Shown: positions 46,670-56,758, numbered from the stretch's first letter. The stretch: 64,000 nt of DNA from Janthinobacterium sp. TB1-E2 (GCF_036885605.1 NZ_CP142523.1:2294001-2358000); one strand, 5' to 3'. A program made the numbers and translations. Notes: a model not told the origin generated them from the letters alone.

Positions 46670-48943
46670 ATGAAGAGCAGCAGCAAACAACGATTGACCC
46701 CGCTGGCCGCCGCGCTGGCGCTGGCATTGGGTGGCGCGCACGGCCACGCGTGGGCGGCGGCGATGGCCGACAAGACCGAGAAGGCCGACGCCGTGCAGAT
46801 GCCCGCCATCAGCGTGTTCGGCGACGCCATCAGCGCCGGCACGGCCGGACGCTCGTACATCAACAGCGCCGACATCGAACGCCAGCAGGCCGACAATGTC
46901 GCGTCCCTGCTCGACACCTTGCCCGGCGTGGACCTGGCCGGTACGGCCCGTCCCAGCGGCCAGAGCCTCAATATCTGGGGTTTCAACAAGGTGCAGGACG
47001 TGAAAGTCATCCTCGATGGCGTGCCCAAGGGCTTCGAGAAATACCGCCAGGGTTCCATCTTCATCGAGCCGGAACTGATCAAGCAGATCGAAGTGAACAA
47101 GGGCGCGCATACGAGCTTGTATGGCAATGGCGGCTTCGGCGGCGTCATCACGGTCGAGACCAAGGATGCGCAGGACTTGCTGGAAGGGGGCGAGAAAGTG
47201 GGCGCCATGCTCAAGTATTCGCGCCACTCGAACAATGCAGAAAACGACGCCACCGTGGCCGTCTACGGCCGCACGGAAGATGGCCGCTTCGATGCGATGG
47301 CCTTCACCACGCAGCGCAAGTCCGACGATTTGCGCAAGCCCGATGGCAAGCCATTCCGCTTTTCCGCCATCGACGCGCCATCGAGCTTGGCCAAGCTGAA
47401 TATCCGGCTGACGCCGGAGCAGCTCTTGACCCTGACGGCCATGAAGAGCGGCAGTTCGGGCTGGGGCCCGTTTGCCGCCATGGGCGAGGACGTGCCCACG
47501 CCGACCGAGGCGGAAATCAAAAAATACGGACTGGAAGAGGCGTGGCAGCGCAAGGCCGTGTACCGCGACCAGGACGACGATACGTATTCCGTGAAGTGGC
47601 AGTACGCGCCGCAGAATAACCGATGGATCAAGCTGACGGCCAGCGCCGGCTATTCGCACACGGACCAGCATGACAAGCGCCTGCCCTCCGCGTCGCTCGG
47701 TTCCTACCTGGGGTCACTGGGCAACGAGAGCTGGGCTTCGTATGTGGACCGCATCGCCGAGGTGCGCAACGAAAGCGTGTTTAGCACGGGCGCCGTGTCG
47801 CACGTGCTGCTGACGGGCCTGCAATGGCACAAGAACGTGCGCGACACTCTGATGTACTACCCGTCGTCGACGGCGCTGAAGGACCCCAGCTACAACTACG
47901 GCTACTTCCAGCCCTATTACATGCCGGCCGGGCGCCAGGAAACCACGGGCCTGTATCTGCAGGATGCGATGACGTATGGCGACGTGACGGTGACGGCGGC
48001 CCTGCGCCACGACAGAGTCGTTTCCGAGGGCGTGCCGAACAAGGCGTCGCGCTACAACAGCCCGCTGGCGGCGGCTGGCCACGACTTCAGCGAAAAGGCG
48101 CACGAAGACTGGTCGCCGCGCCTGGGCCTGTTCTGGAAGGCATCCAGCACGCTGGCCTTGTTCGGCGACTTGAGCCGCAGCTGGCGCGCGCCGACGATCG
48201 ACGAGATGTATTCGAATGAATATTATGTGTCGTCCAGGCTCGGTTCATCGACGCCGGGTACCAGCCGCGACCTGGCCGTCGAACGGGTGACGGCCGTGCG
48301 CACGGGCGTCATGCTGCATCGGCAAAACGTGTTCATGGAACGCGACGACGTGCAGCTGCGCCTGACGGCGTACCAGAACCGCGTCAGCGACAATATCGGT
48401 CCGCGCCTGGGCATCCTGATCGAAGGCTATGTGCCGGGATCGGGCAAGGTGCCGCCGGCCCTGTCGTCCTACCGCAACCTGGCCGGTTTCCGCACGCAGG
48501 GGGTGGAGGTCGAGTCCTATTACAACTCGCCACGCCTGTTTGCCAGCGCCTCGCTGTCGAAGCAGCGCGGCACGCGCACCGGTTCCCAGCGCGACCCGTG
48601 GGGCCAGGACGAACCCGTGTCGACCATCGCGCCCGATAAGTTGATGGCGGGCCTGGGCTGGCGCATGCCCGACCTTGGCGCCAGCATCGGCTGGCAGGGA
48701 CGTTTCGTGGCGAAGCAGGAGCGCGTCTTGCCGGTGGGGAATGTGTACCGCCTGCCGCCATCGAAAGGCTATGCGCTGCATACCGTGTTTGCGTCGTGGA
48801 TTGGCCGGCAAGGCGTGTGGCGCGGCACGGAGGTGCGGCTGACGGTTGATAATGTTTTCAACCGCAATTACATGCCCTACCTGAGCGAAGCGGTTACCGG
48901 CGTGGGGCGCAATGCGAAGTTGAGTGTGTCGCGTAAGTTTTGA
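46670..48943 (+). CDS. TonB-dependent outer membrane receptor, heme/siderophore type
   Basis: The 757-residue receptor has a signal peptide (about 1-30), a TonB-box-like MPAISVFGD, the plug domain (about 55-165; LDTLPGVDLAG, VKVILDGVPKG, IKQIEVNKGAHTSLYGNGGFGG) and a 22-strand beta-barrel ending VSRKF. SWRAPTIDEMYSN corresponds to the FRAP region of heme and hemoglobin receptors, but the NPNL motif of that group is not obvious. A Fur box upstream indicates iron repression. AAGGA precedes the ATG at 46670; an open frame before that is unlikely to be translated. Confidence 0.9.
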   Translation: MKSSSKQRLTPLAAALALALGGAHGHAWAAAMADKTEKADAVQMPAISVFGDAISAGTAGRSYINSADIERQQADNVASLLDTLPGVDLAGTARPSGQSLNIWGFNKVQDVKVILDGVPKGFEKYRQGSIFIEPELIKQIEVNKGAHTSLYGNGGFGGVITVETKDAQDLLEGGEKVGAMLKYSRHSNNAENDATVAVYGRTEDGRFDAMAFTTQRKSDDLRKPDGKPFRFSAIDAPSSLAKLNIRLTPEQLLTLTAMKSGSSGWGPFAAMGEDVPTPTEAEIKKYGLEEAWQRKAVYRDQDDDTYSVKWQYAPQNNRWIKLTASAGYSHTDQHDKRLPSASLGSYLGSLGNESWASYVDRIAEVRNESVFSTGAVSHVLLTGLQWHKNVRDTLMYYPSSTALKDPSYNYGYFQPYYMPAGRQETTGLYLQDAMTYGDVTVTAALRHDRVVSEGVPNKASRYNSPLAAAGHDFSEKAHEDWSPRLGLFWKASSTLALFGDLSRSWRAPTIDEMYSNEYYVSSRLGSSTPGTSRDLAVERVTAVRTGVMLHRQNVFMERDDVQLRLTAYQNRVSDNIGPRLGILIEGYVPGSGKVPPALSSYRNLAGFRTQGVEVESYYNSPRLFASASLSKQRGTRTGSQRDPWGQDEPVSTIAPDKLMAGLGWRMPDLGASIGWQGRFVAKQERVLPVGNVYRLPPSKGYALHTVFASWIGRQGVWRGTEVRLTVDNVFNRNYMPYLSEAVTGVGRNAKLSVSRKF

Positions 48944-49145
48944 TCAGTTTTAAGAATGGCGGGCCGGAGACGCGGGCCTGAGAAAATGCCGATGGCGGCG
49001 TTGCAGCTTCCTTGCCGTACATTCGTACTGTCTGCGTCGCTGCGCCTTGCCCTCGACATTTTTCAGGCCCGCTTGGCCCGGAGTCCCTTTGCGTGGGGCG
49101 TGGGCCTACTCCCGGTTCGCCGTATCTTGCGTTGTATTTCAAGCC

Positions 49146-50504
49146 TTAACGTAACACTAGTGCCTTGACCGTTTCCCAGGCCGTGCTGCCCGAGTGCGTG
49201 GCGCGGACCTGGTTGCGGCCCGCTTCCTTGGCCACGTACAGGGCGCGGTCGGCGGCGACGAACAGGGCTTCGCGGTCGTCCAGCTGGTGCGGGCGGATGG
49301 TGGCCACGCCGATGCTGACGGTGATCCATGGCGACGTGCTTGAGCGCGGGTGCGGCAGTTGCAGCGCCTCGATGCCGGCGCGGATGGCCTCGGCCAGGTG
49401 CAGGGCGCTGTCGGCATCCGTGTCGGCGAACAGCAAGACGAATTCCTCGCCGCCGTAGCGGGCCGCCAGGTCGCCGGAGCGGCTGGCGTGGGCGGCGATC
49501 GCCTGCGCCACCTGCTGCAGGCAGAGGTCGCCGGCCGGGTGGCCCAGGCTGTCGTTGTACAGCTTGAAGTGGTCGACGTCGAGCACCACCAGCGACAGGG
49601 CGCCGCCGCCGCGCACGGCGCGCTGCCATTCTTTTTCAAGGAAGCTGTCGAAATGCCGGCGGTTGGCGATCTGCGTCAGCGGGTCGAGATAGGCGGCGCG
49701 CTGCAGCGCGTCTTCCGACTGCTTGTGGTGCGTGATGTCGTGCAGCAGGCCGATATACAGGGGCTGGCGCAGATACATGGGCGTCAGGGTCAGGTCCATG
49801 CTCAGCGCCGCGCCGTTGCGGTGGCGGATCGCCACTTCGCGCGTGCCGTGGTTGTGCGCCTTTTCCGGATTGGCCGCGTGCATGGCGAAGTAATCGAGGT
49901 ATTCTTGCGTCACGAGGGGGCTGAGCAGCTCGCCGATGAAGCGCCCGGCCAGTTCGTTTTCGCGGTAGCCAAGGTACTGGTCGCAGGCCGGGTTGGTGTA
50001 CTGGATGCGGCCATCGGCCTCGATGATCAGCAAGCCCTCGGCCATGTTGTTGACGATGGTGCGCAGACGCTCGGCCTGTTCCTGCTGGGTTTCATTATTG
50101 CTGCGGATTTTCAGCTGGGCGCGCACGCGCGCACACACTTCGGCCATGCGGAGCGGCTTGCTGATGTAGTCGACGGCGCCGCAGTCGAGACCGGCCACCA
50201 CGTCTTCCGTTTCCGTCTTGGCGCTCATGAAGATGACGGGGATGCGCTGCGTCAGCGGATGCTGCTTGAGGCGGCGGCACGTTTCGATGCCGTCCATGTC
50301 TGGCATCAGCACGTCGAGCAGGATCAGGTCGGGCTGGGCGCGCTGGGCGATCGCCAGCGCCCGCTCGCCGGACGTGGCGACATAGGTTTGATAACCCTGT
50401 TCGCTCATCAGCTTGCGCAGCAGCTCAAGGTTGGCCGGCGCATCGTCGACAATCAAAATGGCGGCTTCATGCCGCTGGGAATGCTCCACACTGCCTGGAC
50501 TCAT
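49146..50504 (-). CDS. Response regulator with PAS and GGDEF domains
   Basis: The 452-residue protein would be a diguanylate cyclase controlled by phosphorylation. Order: REC domain (about 15-135; phospho-acceptor Asp in LILLDVLMPDMDG), PAS domain (about 150-270; ADGRIQYTNPACDQYLGY), GGDEF domain (about 280-450) with the active GGEEF in ARYGGEEFVLLFAD. Other key segments are LTQIANRRHFD and DVDHFKLYNDSLGHPAGD. No inhibitory RxxD is obvious before GGEEF. The ATG at 50504 has AAGG nine bases upstream; an ATG at 50552 gives 16 extra residues but lacks a ribosome site. No histidine kinase is adjacent. Confidence 0.9.
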   Translation of the reverse strand: MSPGSVEHSQRHEAAILIVDDAPANLELLRKLMSEQGYQTYVATSGERALAIAQRAQPDLILLDVLMPDMDGIETCRRLKQHPLTQRIPVIFMSAKTETEDVVAGLDCGAVDYISKPLRMAEVCARVRAQLKIRSNNETQQEQAERLRTIVNNMAEGLLIIEADGRIQYTNPACDQYLGYRENELAGRFIGELLSPLVTQEYLDYFAMHAANPEKAHNHGTREVAIRHRNGAALSMDLTLTPMYLRQPLYIGLLHDITHHKQSEDALQRAAYLDPLTQIANRRHFDSFLEKEWQRAVRGGGALSLVVLDVDHFKLYNDSLGHPAGDLCLQQVAQAIAAHASRSGDLAARYGGEEFVLLFADTDADSALHLAEAIRAGIEALQLPHPRSSTSPWITVSIGVATIRPHQLDDREALFVAADRALYVAKEAGRNQVRATHSGSTAWETVKALVLR

Positions 50505-50793
50505 TGCTTCCGGCCTTCTCGATGTACTCTGCGCTGCCTGCGTTTGCTGCATATTCGGTGATGCTGACCGGGTTCAAATCTGATACAGCCGTCAAATCAT
50601 ACCGCCTCGCCATTTTTTTGGGTGAAAAAATCGATGTTACGCGAGCAATGAAAGTATTATTTTTATGATATTTTTAAAAATAAATACACGCAATTGCTAT
50701 CATGAAAGCGGTTTTTAGGCGGAAAAGACGCGTGCCCCTGGTGCGGGGCAGCGGGGGACACGCCCCGCGGCAAGCGGGGCGTGGAGAGTGCAA
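50505..50793. other. AT-rich spacer with a GC hairpin
   Basis: The part at 50605-50700 is unusually AT-rich and probably holds the promoter of the REC-PAS-GGDEF gene. At 50759-50783 CACGCCCCGC pairs with GCGGGGCGTG around GGCAA. This hairpin lies just past the aminotransferase stop on the minus strand and may end or protect its transcript, though no T-run follows. No gene is supported here. Confidence 0.45.
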
Positions 50794-51987
50794 TTACATT
50801 TTTGCGGCGATCAGTTTGCCCAGGATGGCGATGCCCTCGCGGATGCGTTCCGGCGGCACCGTCACGAACGACAGGCGCAGAGTGTGCGTGTCCGGCGTGT
50901 TCGCGTAGAACGGCGCGCCCGGCACGAAGGCGACCTTGTTGGCGATGGCTTCATCAAGCAGCTTCATCGCGTCGATGTGTTTCGGCAGGGTGACCCAGAT
51001 GAACATGCCGCCTTCCGGCTTCGTCCACGTGACGCCGGCCGGGAAGTGCTCTTCCAGCGCCGACAGCATGGCCTGGCACTGGTTGCCATACAGGCTGCGG
51101 ATGCTGGGGATGTGCCGGTCCAGGAAGCCATCCTTGATCACTTCATGCACGACCATCTGCGTCAGCTGCGACGTGTGCAGGTCGGCCGCCTGCTTGGCCA
51201 GTTCCAGACGGCGCACGAGCGGCATCGGCGCCACCACGTAGCCGAGGCGGATGCCGGGCGTGAGCACTTTCGAGAACGAACCCATGTAGATCACGCCGTC
51301 CGGATTCATGTTGATCATCTTCGGATACGGCTCGCCGCTGTAGCTGAGGGCGCCGTACGGATCATCCTCGATCAGCGGCAGGCCGTGGTGGGCGCAGGTT
51401 TCCACCAGCTCCACGCGGCGCGCCACGGACAGGCTGCGGCCCGTCGGGTTCTGGAAGTTCGGCAGCGCATACAACAGGCGGGCACCATCGGCGACGGGGT
51501 TGATCGACGATGGCACCAGGCCTTCGTCATCGGTATCGACGGAAACGAATTCGGGACGGTAGACGGAGAATGCCTGCAGGGCGCCCAGGTAGCTGGGGGT
51601 TTCTACCAGCACCTTGCTGCCTTCGTCGATCAGGACCTTGCCCAGCAAGTCCAGCGCCTGCTGCGAGCCGGACGTCATCAGCACCTGTTCCGGCAGGATG
51701 GTGCTGCCATTGCCCGACAGCGAGTCGGCGATCCACTGGCGCAGCGGCAGGTAGCCGTCGGTCGGGCCGTATTGCAGGGCCACCTTGCCATTGTTCGACA
51801 GGACCTTGTCGAAGGCGATCTTCATTTCTTCCACGGGGAAGGTGGCGGGCGAGGGCAGGCCGCCGGCAAACGAGATGATCTCGGGACGCTGCGTGATCTT
51901 CAGGATTTCGCGGATGAACGAGCTTTGCAGCTGTTCCGCGCGTTCGGCAAAGCGCCATTGGATCGGATTCGGATTTTCAATTTTCAT
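50794..51987 (-). CDS. PLP-dependent class I aminotransferase (AAA/LysN-like)
   Basis: The 397-residue enzyme is a fold-type I aminotransferase of the broad 2-aminoadipate/aromatic group. FAGGLPSPATFP and LQYGPTDGYLPLRQWIADSL are typical openings; NFQNPTGRSLS binds the cofactor region, and the PLP lysine is in YMGSFSKVLTPGIRLGYV. The C-terminus ends with the small domain (RLSFVTVPPERIREG). It would transfer the amino group of an amino acid to a 2-oxo acid. An EamA exporter gene lies upstream on the same strand, 176 bases away. The frame continues open upstream but that is antisense overlap. Confidence 0.9.
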   Translation of the reverse strand: MKIENPNPIQWRFAERAEQLQSSFIREILKITQRPEIISFAGGLPSPATFPVEEMKIAFDKVLSNNGKVALQYGPTDGYLPLRQWIADSLSGNGSTILPEQVLMTSGSQQALDLLGKVLIDEGSKVLVETPSYLGALQAFSVYRPEFVSVDTDDEGLVPSSINPVADGARLLYALPNFQNPTGRSLSVARRVELVETCAHHGLPLIEDDPYGALSYSGEPYPKMINMNPDGVIYMGSFSKVLTPGIRLGYVVAPMPLVRRLELAKQAADLHTSQLTQMVVHEVIKDGFLDRHIPSIRSLYGNQCQAMLSALEEHFPAGVTWTKPEGGMFIWVTLPKHIDAMKLLDEAIANKVAFVPGAPFYANTPDTHTLRLSFVTVPPERIREGIAILGKLIAAKM

Positions 51988-52163
51988 ACGAGTCTCACAG
52001 AAGATGCCGAGCTGCGCCGGCTGGATTTGTTGGCCCGCTTGTGGCGGTGCGTTCGCAAGCGGCGCCGGATAGGCGTCGCCATGGTGCTGCGGTATTGTAC
52101 GGCTTGCACGCCGCCGTGCCCATGTGCACGCGCAACGGCGTTGCAAATGGGCGTCAAGAAACC

Positions 52164-53075
52164 TTACTTCAGCTTGCGCCCGATGGCCACCACGGCGATC
52201 ACGGCGCCGGCAAACAGCAGGCTTTCGCCCGTCAATGGCTCGTTCAGCAGCACGGCGGCGCCCAGCAAGGTGAGGAAGGGCTGCAGCAGCTGCGTCTGTC
52301 CCACGCGCGCCACGCCCCCCAGCGCCATGCCCCGGTACCAGAAAAAGAAGCCGATAAACATGGAAAACACGGAGATGTAGGCAAAGCCCAGCCACGCCGC
52401 GCCGCTGGCCTGCGCCATCAGCGCGCGCTGGGGCCAGGCGTTCCACAGGACCACGGGCAAGACAAAAGGCACGGCCAGCAGCAGCGCCCAGCAAATCACA
52501 TGCTGGCCCGGCATGGCTTGCGCCAGGCGTCCGCCTTCCGCATAGCCGAGTGCCGCCAACAGCACGGCGGCAAAGATCAGCCAGTCGGCCACGTGGAAGC
52601 TGCCGCCGCCCTGGCGCAGCGCGAACGCCACCACCAGAGCCGTGCCGAGCAGGGCCATCAGCCAGAATCCCGGGGAAGGGCGTTCCTTGCCGCGCAGTAC
52701 GGCAAACACGGCGGTGGCCAGCGGCAAAATGCCCACCAGCACGGCGCCGTGCGAGGCGGGCAGGCTGCGCATGGCGACCGACGTCAGCCACGGGAAGCCC
52801 ACCACGCAGCCCAGCGACACCAGGGCCAGCGGCAGCCATTGTTCGCGGCGCGGCAGCGGTGCGCGCTGCTGCCACAGCCACAGGCCGGCCAGGCAGGCGG
52901 CCACCAAGGCCCGGCCCAGGGCGACAAAGGTGGGATCGAGTTCGGCCACGGCCAGCCGCGTAAAGGGCAGGGTCAGGCTGAAGAGGGCGACGGCGATCAA
53001 GCCCAGCAGCAGGCCCTTGCGGTCGGCGCCGAGGCGCAGGGAATGGCTGGGGGAAGGTGTGGCGTGCGATGGCAT
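52164..53075 (-). CDS. EamA/DMT-family exporter
   Basis: The 303-residue inner membrane protein has ten hydrophobic segments in two EamA repeats (LLGLIAVALFSLTLPFTRLAV in the first, WLGFAYISVFSMFIGFFFWY in the second). Members export amino acids or other metabolites. It is divergent from a MocR-type regulator gene with 137 bases between starts, so I infer control by that protein. AGGA precedes the ATG at 53075. Substrate unknown. Confidence 0.9.
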   Translation of the reverse strand: MPSHATPSPSHSLRLGADRKGLLLGLIAVALFSLTLPFTRLAVAELDPTFVALGRALVAACLAGLWLWQQRAPLPRREQWLPLALVSLGCVVGFPWLTSVAMRSLPASHGAVLVGILPLATAVFAVLRGKERPSPGFWLMALLGTALVVAFALRQGGGSFHVADWLIFAAVLLAALGYAEGGRLAQAMPGQHVICWALLLAVPFVLPVVLWNAWPQRALMAQASGAAWLGFAYISVFSMFIGFFFWYRGMALGGVARVGQTQLLQPFLTLLGAAVLLNEPLTGESLLFAGAVIAVVAIGRKLK

Positions 53076-53212
53076 GGCTGTCCTGGTGCGGGTGGTGTGG
53101 AATAAAGGCGGGCAGATGTGGATGAATGCGCCCGGTACTGCTATCCTAGGGTGCAATAGCAATACAGTACAAATACACTTTCACGCATAATTCCACATAC
53201 TGTCATGGTCAT
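53076..53212. promoter_or_regulatory. Divergent promoter region between eamA and mocR genes
   Basis: This spacer contains CCTAGG at 53145-53150 and a direct repeat GCAATA-GCAATA (53153-53164), followed by an AT-rich stretch to 53185. MocR proteins usually bind direct repeats near divergent targets, so 53153-53175 is the best operator candidate. Confidence 0.45.
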
Positions 53213-54646
53213 ATGAGCAATACACCCGCCTCTCCGTCCCTGCCCTTGCTGTCGCGCGCCTCGGGCGAAACCCTGATCGACCAGATCGCGCGTTCGCTGG
53301 CGGCGCGCATTGATGACAAACTGCTGCGCGGCGGCGCCCGCATGCCGTCGATCCGCCAGTGCGCGGCCAGCCTGGACGTGTCGTGCGCCACGGTGGTGGC
53401 CAGCTACGACAAGCTGGTGGCGCGCGGCTACCTGGAATCGCGGCGCGGCGCCGGCTTTTTCGTGCGCGAGCGCTCGCCCCTGAACACGCCGGCGGCGCCC
53501 GCTGGCGCGCAGGAAGCAGTGGCGCAGCCGATGGACGTCGTGTGGCTGATCCGTAACATGTTCCGCCAGACGCCAGCCATTCCCGCGCCCGGCATCGGCA
53601 TGCTGCCCGCCGAGTGGCTCGATGGCGACCTCGTGGCGCGCGCCTTGCGCGACGTCAGCCGCCAGCCCGGCAGTTTGCTGCTGGGCTATGGCATGCCGCA
53701 GGGTTTTTTGCCGCTGCGCCAGCAATTGCAGCTGAAGCTGGCGGGGCTGGAAATCGCCTGCCCGCCCGAGCAGATCGTCACCACGGTGGGCGTGATGCAG
53801 GCGCTGGATCTGGTGGCGCGCGAGTTTGCCCGCCCTGGCGACACCATCTTCGTCGACGACCCCGCGTACTGGCTGATGTTCGGCGCCTTTGCCGCCATGG
53901 GCGTGAATGTCATCGGCATCCCGCGTCTTGGCGACGGTCCCGATATCGCCGTGCTGGCCGAGCTGGCGGCCCTGCACCGTCCCAAGCTGTACGTGATCAA
54001 CTCGGTGCTGCACAATCCCAGCTCGACGTCGCTGTCGGCAGCCAAGGCGTTCCAGGTGCTGCGCCTGGCAGAACAGCACGATTTCCTCATCGTCGAGGAT
54101 GACATCTATTGCGACATGCACCCGGGTGGCGCGGTGCAGCCGGCCACGCGTCTGGCCGTGCTGGACCAGCTGCGCCGCGTGATTTATCTGGGCGGCTTTT
54201 CCAAGAGCCTGGCGGCGAACCTGCGCGTGGGCTTCATCGCCACATCAAATGAGCGGGCGCAGCGCCTGGCCGACCGCAAGATGCTGGCGACCCTCACCAC
54301 CAGCGACATCGGCGAAAGGGTCGTGTATAAAATCCTCTCGCAGGGGCTGTACCGCAAGCATGCGGAGCGCCTGCGCGCGCGGCTCGACAAGGTGCGCGAG
54401 GGCACGTACCGCAAGGTCGAACAGGCAGGCTTGCGCTTCGATCCCGCGCCGGCCGGCATGTTCGTGTGGGCCGATGCGGGCTGCGACACAAATGTATTGG
54501 CCGAAAAGGCGCTGGCCGAGGGGCTGGTGCTGGCGCCGGGCAGCCTGTTCTCGCCGCGCCAGCTGCCGTCGACCCGCATGCGCCTGAACCTGGCCACGGT
54601 GCAGGACGAGCGGGTGTGGGCGTTTTTCGCCCGCGCGCTGGGCTAA
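53213..54646 (+). CDS. MocR-type GntR regulator with aminotransferase domain
   Basis: The 477-residue protein joins an N-terminal GntR winged helix (about 15-85; MPSIRQCAASLDVSCATVVASYDKL) to a fold-type I aminotransferase-like domain (about 110-475). The cofactor lysine is present in LGGFSKSLAANLRVGFI, and NSVLHNPSSTSLS matches the substrate-cofactor region, so PLP binding is likely. MocR proteins sense amino acid or PLP-related ligands. It faces an EamA exporter gene, its probable target. I do not call it TauR because it is far from the taurine genes. Confidence 0.92.
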   Translation: MSNTPASPSLPLLSRASGETLIDQIARSLAARIDDKLLRGGARMPSIRQCAASLDVSCATVVASYDKLVARGYLESRRGAGFFVRERSPLNTPAAPAGAQEAVAQPMDVVWLIRNMFRQTPAIPAPGIGMLPAEWLDGDLVARALRDVSRQPGSLLLGYGMPQGFLPLRQQLQLKLAGLEIACPPEQIVTTVGVMQALDLVAREFARPGDTIFVDDPAYWLMFGAFAAMGVNVIGIPRLGDGPDIAVLAELAALHRPKLYVINSVLHNPSSTSLSAAKAFQVLRLAEQHDFLIVEDDIYCDMHPGGAVQPATRLAVLDQLRRVIYLGGFSKSLAANLRVGFIATSNERAQRLADRKMLATLTTSDIGERVVYKILSQGLYRKHAERLRARLDKVREGTYRKVEQAGLRFDPAPAGMFVWADAGCDTNVLAEKALAEGLVLAPGSLFSPRQLPSTRMRLNLATVQDERVWAFFARALG

Positions 54647-54668
54647 AACAGCACATTTTCCGGGTGCT

Positions 54669-54696
54669 CTTGAAATCGCTAGTACCATCCCCAACT
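54669..54696 (+). promoter_or_regulatory. Sigma32-type heat-shock promoter for htpG
   Basis: CTTGAAA (54669-54675) is a perfect match to the sigma32 -35 element. It is followed after 13 bases by CCCCAAC (54689-54695), close to the CCCATNT -10 element. It sits 40 bases before the htpG start, so heat induction is likely. Confidence 0.75.
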
Positions 54697-54735
54697 CCGT
54701 AGAATCCGTCCCATCCACAAGACTATGAGGTAAAA

Positions 54736-56655
54736 ATGGCTGTCTCCGAAAAGCAAACCCTGGGTTTTCAGACCGAAGTGAAGCAAATGCTGCACCTGAT
54801 GATCCATTCCCTGTACTCGAACAAGGAAATCTTCCTGCGCGAATTGATCTCGAACGCGTCCGACGCGGCCGACAAATTGCGCTTTGAAGCGATCGATAAC
54901 GACGCCCTATACGGCAACGATCACGAATTGAAGATCAAGGTCAGCTTCGACAAGGATGCGCGCACCATCACCATTTCCGACAACGGCATCGGCATGACCC
55001 GCGACGAGGCGATCTCGCACCTGGGTACCATCGCCAAGTCGGGCACCAAGGAATTCTTCGGCAAGCTGTCGGGCGACCAGCAGCAGGACGCGGCCCTGAT
55101 CGGCCAGTTCGGCGTGGGCTTCTATTCGGGCTTCATCGTCGCCGACAAGATCACCGTCGAAACGCGCCGCGCCGGCGCGGACGCCTCCGAAGGCGTGCGC
55201 TGGGAGTCGGCCGGCGAAGGCGATTACAGCATCGAGAACATCGAAAAAACGGGCCGTGGCACGGACATCATCCTGCACCTGCGCGAAGGCGAGGACGAAC
55301 TGCTGTCGAGCTGGAAGATCAAGTCCATCATCCGCAAATACTCGGACCATATCTCGCTGCCGATCGTGATGCAGAAAGAAGAGTGGGACGACGAGAAAAA
55401 AGAAACCGTCCTGAAAGACGAATTCGAAACCGTCAACCAGGCCAGCGCCCTGTGGGCCCGCAACAAGGCCGACATCACGCCGGAACAGTACGACGAATTC
55501 TACAAGCACGTGTCGCACGACTTCCAGTCGCCGCTCACGCACACGCACAACCGCGTGGAAGGCCGCAGCGAATACACGCAGCTGCTGTACATCCCGGCCA
55601 AGGCACCGTTCGACATGTGGGACCGCAACAAGCGCGGCGGCATCAAGCTGTACGTCAAGCGCGTCTTCATCATGGACGATGCCGAGCAGCTGATGCCGAC
55701 CTACCTGCGCTTCGTGCGCGGGGTGATCGACTCGGCCGACCTGCCGCTGAACGTGTCGCGTGAAATCCTGCAGGAGTCGCGCGACGTCAAGGTCATCCGC
55801 GAAGGCTCGACCAAGCGCGTGCTGGGCATGCTGGAAGAACTGGCGAACGCGGACGAGCAGGACAAGAAGGACAAGTACGCCGTCTTCTGGAAGGAATTCG
55901 GCCAGGTGCTGAAAGAAGGCATCGGCGAAGACGCGGCCAACAAGGAACGCCTGGCCAAGCTGCTGCGCTTTGCCTCGACGGCCAACGACAGCGACGAGCA
56001 AATCACCTCGTTCGCCGACTACGTGGCGCGCATGAAGGAAGGCCAGGACAAGATCTATTACGTCACGGCCGATAATTACGCGGCAGCGAAAAACAGCCCG
56101 CACCTGGAAATCTTCCGCAAGAAGGGCGTCGAAGTGCTGCTGCTGACGGACCGTGTCGATGAATGGATGCTGTCGTTTATCCAGGACTTCGAAGGCAAGG
56201 AACTGGTCTCCGTCGCCAAAGGTGGCCTGGACCTGGGCGCGCTGGAAGACGAAGCGGAAAAGAAAGAGCACGAAGAAACGGAAACCTCGTACGCCGACCT
56301 GGTGGGCAAGATGAAGACGGTGCTGGCCGACAAGGCCAAGGACGTGCGTGTCACGTTCCGCCTGACCGATTCGCCAGCCTGCCTGGTGGCCGATGAAAAC
56401 GAATTGTCGGGCAACCTGCTGCGCATGCTCAAAGCGGCGGGCCAGAGCGCGCCGGAATCGAAGCCGATTTTGGAAATCAACCCGAACCACCCGCTGGTGA
56501 CGCGCCTGAAATACGAAGACGCGGAAGGCGGCAAGTTCGGCGACTGGGCCAACATCCTGTTTGACCAGGCCATGCTGGCCGAAGGCGGCTCGCTGGCCGA
56601 CCCGGCCAGTTTCGTGAAACGCCTCAACGAATTGCTGCTCAATTCGGCGAAGTAA
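54736..56655 (+). CDS. htpG: HSP90-family chaperone HtpG
   Basis: The 639-residue chaperone refolds proteins in an ATP cycle as a cytosolic dimer. The GHKL ATPase motifs are all present: [17 protein letters not shown] (about 35-51), [10 protein letters not shown], and [12 protein letters not shown]. The middle domain includes [21 protein letters not shown] and the ATPase-activating arginine region [11 protein letters not shown]; the last 110 residues are the dimerisation domain. Length is close to E. coli HtpG. AGG in ATGAGGTAAAA precedes the ATG, and a sigma32-type promoter and a terminator frame it as a single-gene transcript. Confidence 0.97.
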   Translation: MAVSEKQTLGFQTEVKQMLHLMIHSLYSNKEIFLRELISNASDAADKLRFEAIDNDALYGNDHELKIKVSFDKDARTITISDNGIGMTRDEAISHLGTIAKSGTKEFFGKLSGDQQQDAALIGQFGVGFYSGFIVADKITVETRRAGADASEGVRWESAGEGDYSIENIEKTGRGTDIILHLREGEDELLSSWKIKSIIRKYSDHISLPIVMQKEEWDDEKKETVLKDEFETVNQASALWARNKADITPEQYDEFYKHVSHDFQSPLTHTHNRVEGRSEYTQLLYIPAKAPFDMWDRNKRGGIKLYVKRVFIMDDAEQLMPTYLRFVRGVIDSADLPLNVSREILQESRDVKVIREGSTKRVLGMLEELANADEQDKKDKYAVFWKEFGQVLKEGIGEDAANKERLAKLLRFASTANDSDEQITSFADYVARMKEGQDKIYYVTADNYAAAKNSPHLEIFRKKGVEVLLLTDRVDEWMLSFIQDFEGKELVSVAKGGLDLGALEDEAEKKEHEETETSYADLVGKMKTVLADKAKDVRVTFRLTDSPACLVADENELSGNLLRMLKAAGQSAPESKPILEINPNHPLVTRLKYEDAEGGKFGDWANILFDQAMLAEGGSLADPASFVKRLNELLLNSAK

Positions 56656-56672
56656 TTCCTTTGCCGTGGTAC

Positions 56673-56705
56673 GTAGGTCGGATTAGCGCAAGCGTAATCC
56701 GACAC
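56673..56705. repeat. GGATTA-type palindromic repeat, single copy
   Basis: GTAGGTCGGATTA followed by GCGCAAGC and GTAATCCGACAC: the same arms as in the pair at 8101-8195, with a shorter centre. It lies between the htpG stop and its terminator. Confidence 0.78.
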
Positions 56706-56723
56706 GGCGGCTGATGCATCCAG

Positions 56724-56758
56724 GCCGGCCCTTTCCTCGTGAAAGGGCCGGCTTTTTT
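56724..56758 (+). terminator. Rho-independent terminator after htpG
   Basis: GCCGGCCCTTTC (56724-56735) pairs perfectly with GAAAGGGCCGGC (56741-56752) around CTCGT, followed by six T. Confidence 0.93.

Noticed and set aside
51988..52881. Minus-strand extension of the aminotransferase frame to 52881.
   Set aside because: The extension is an Arg/Ala-rich shadow of the EamA gene in another frame; the enzyme begins at 51987.
53213..54646. MocR-type regulator considered as TauR of the taurine genes.
   Set aside because: It is about 37 kb from the island and faces an EamA exporter gene; the IclR gene divergent from xsc is the better candidate.
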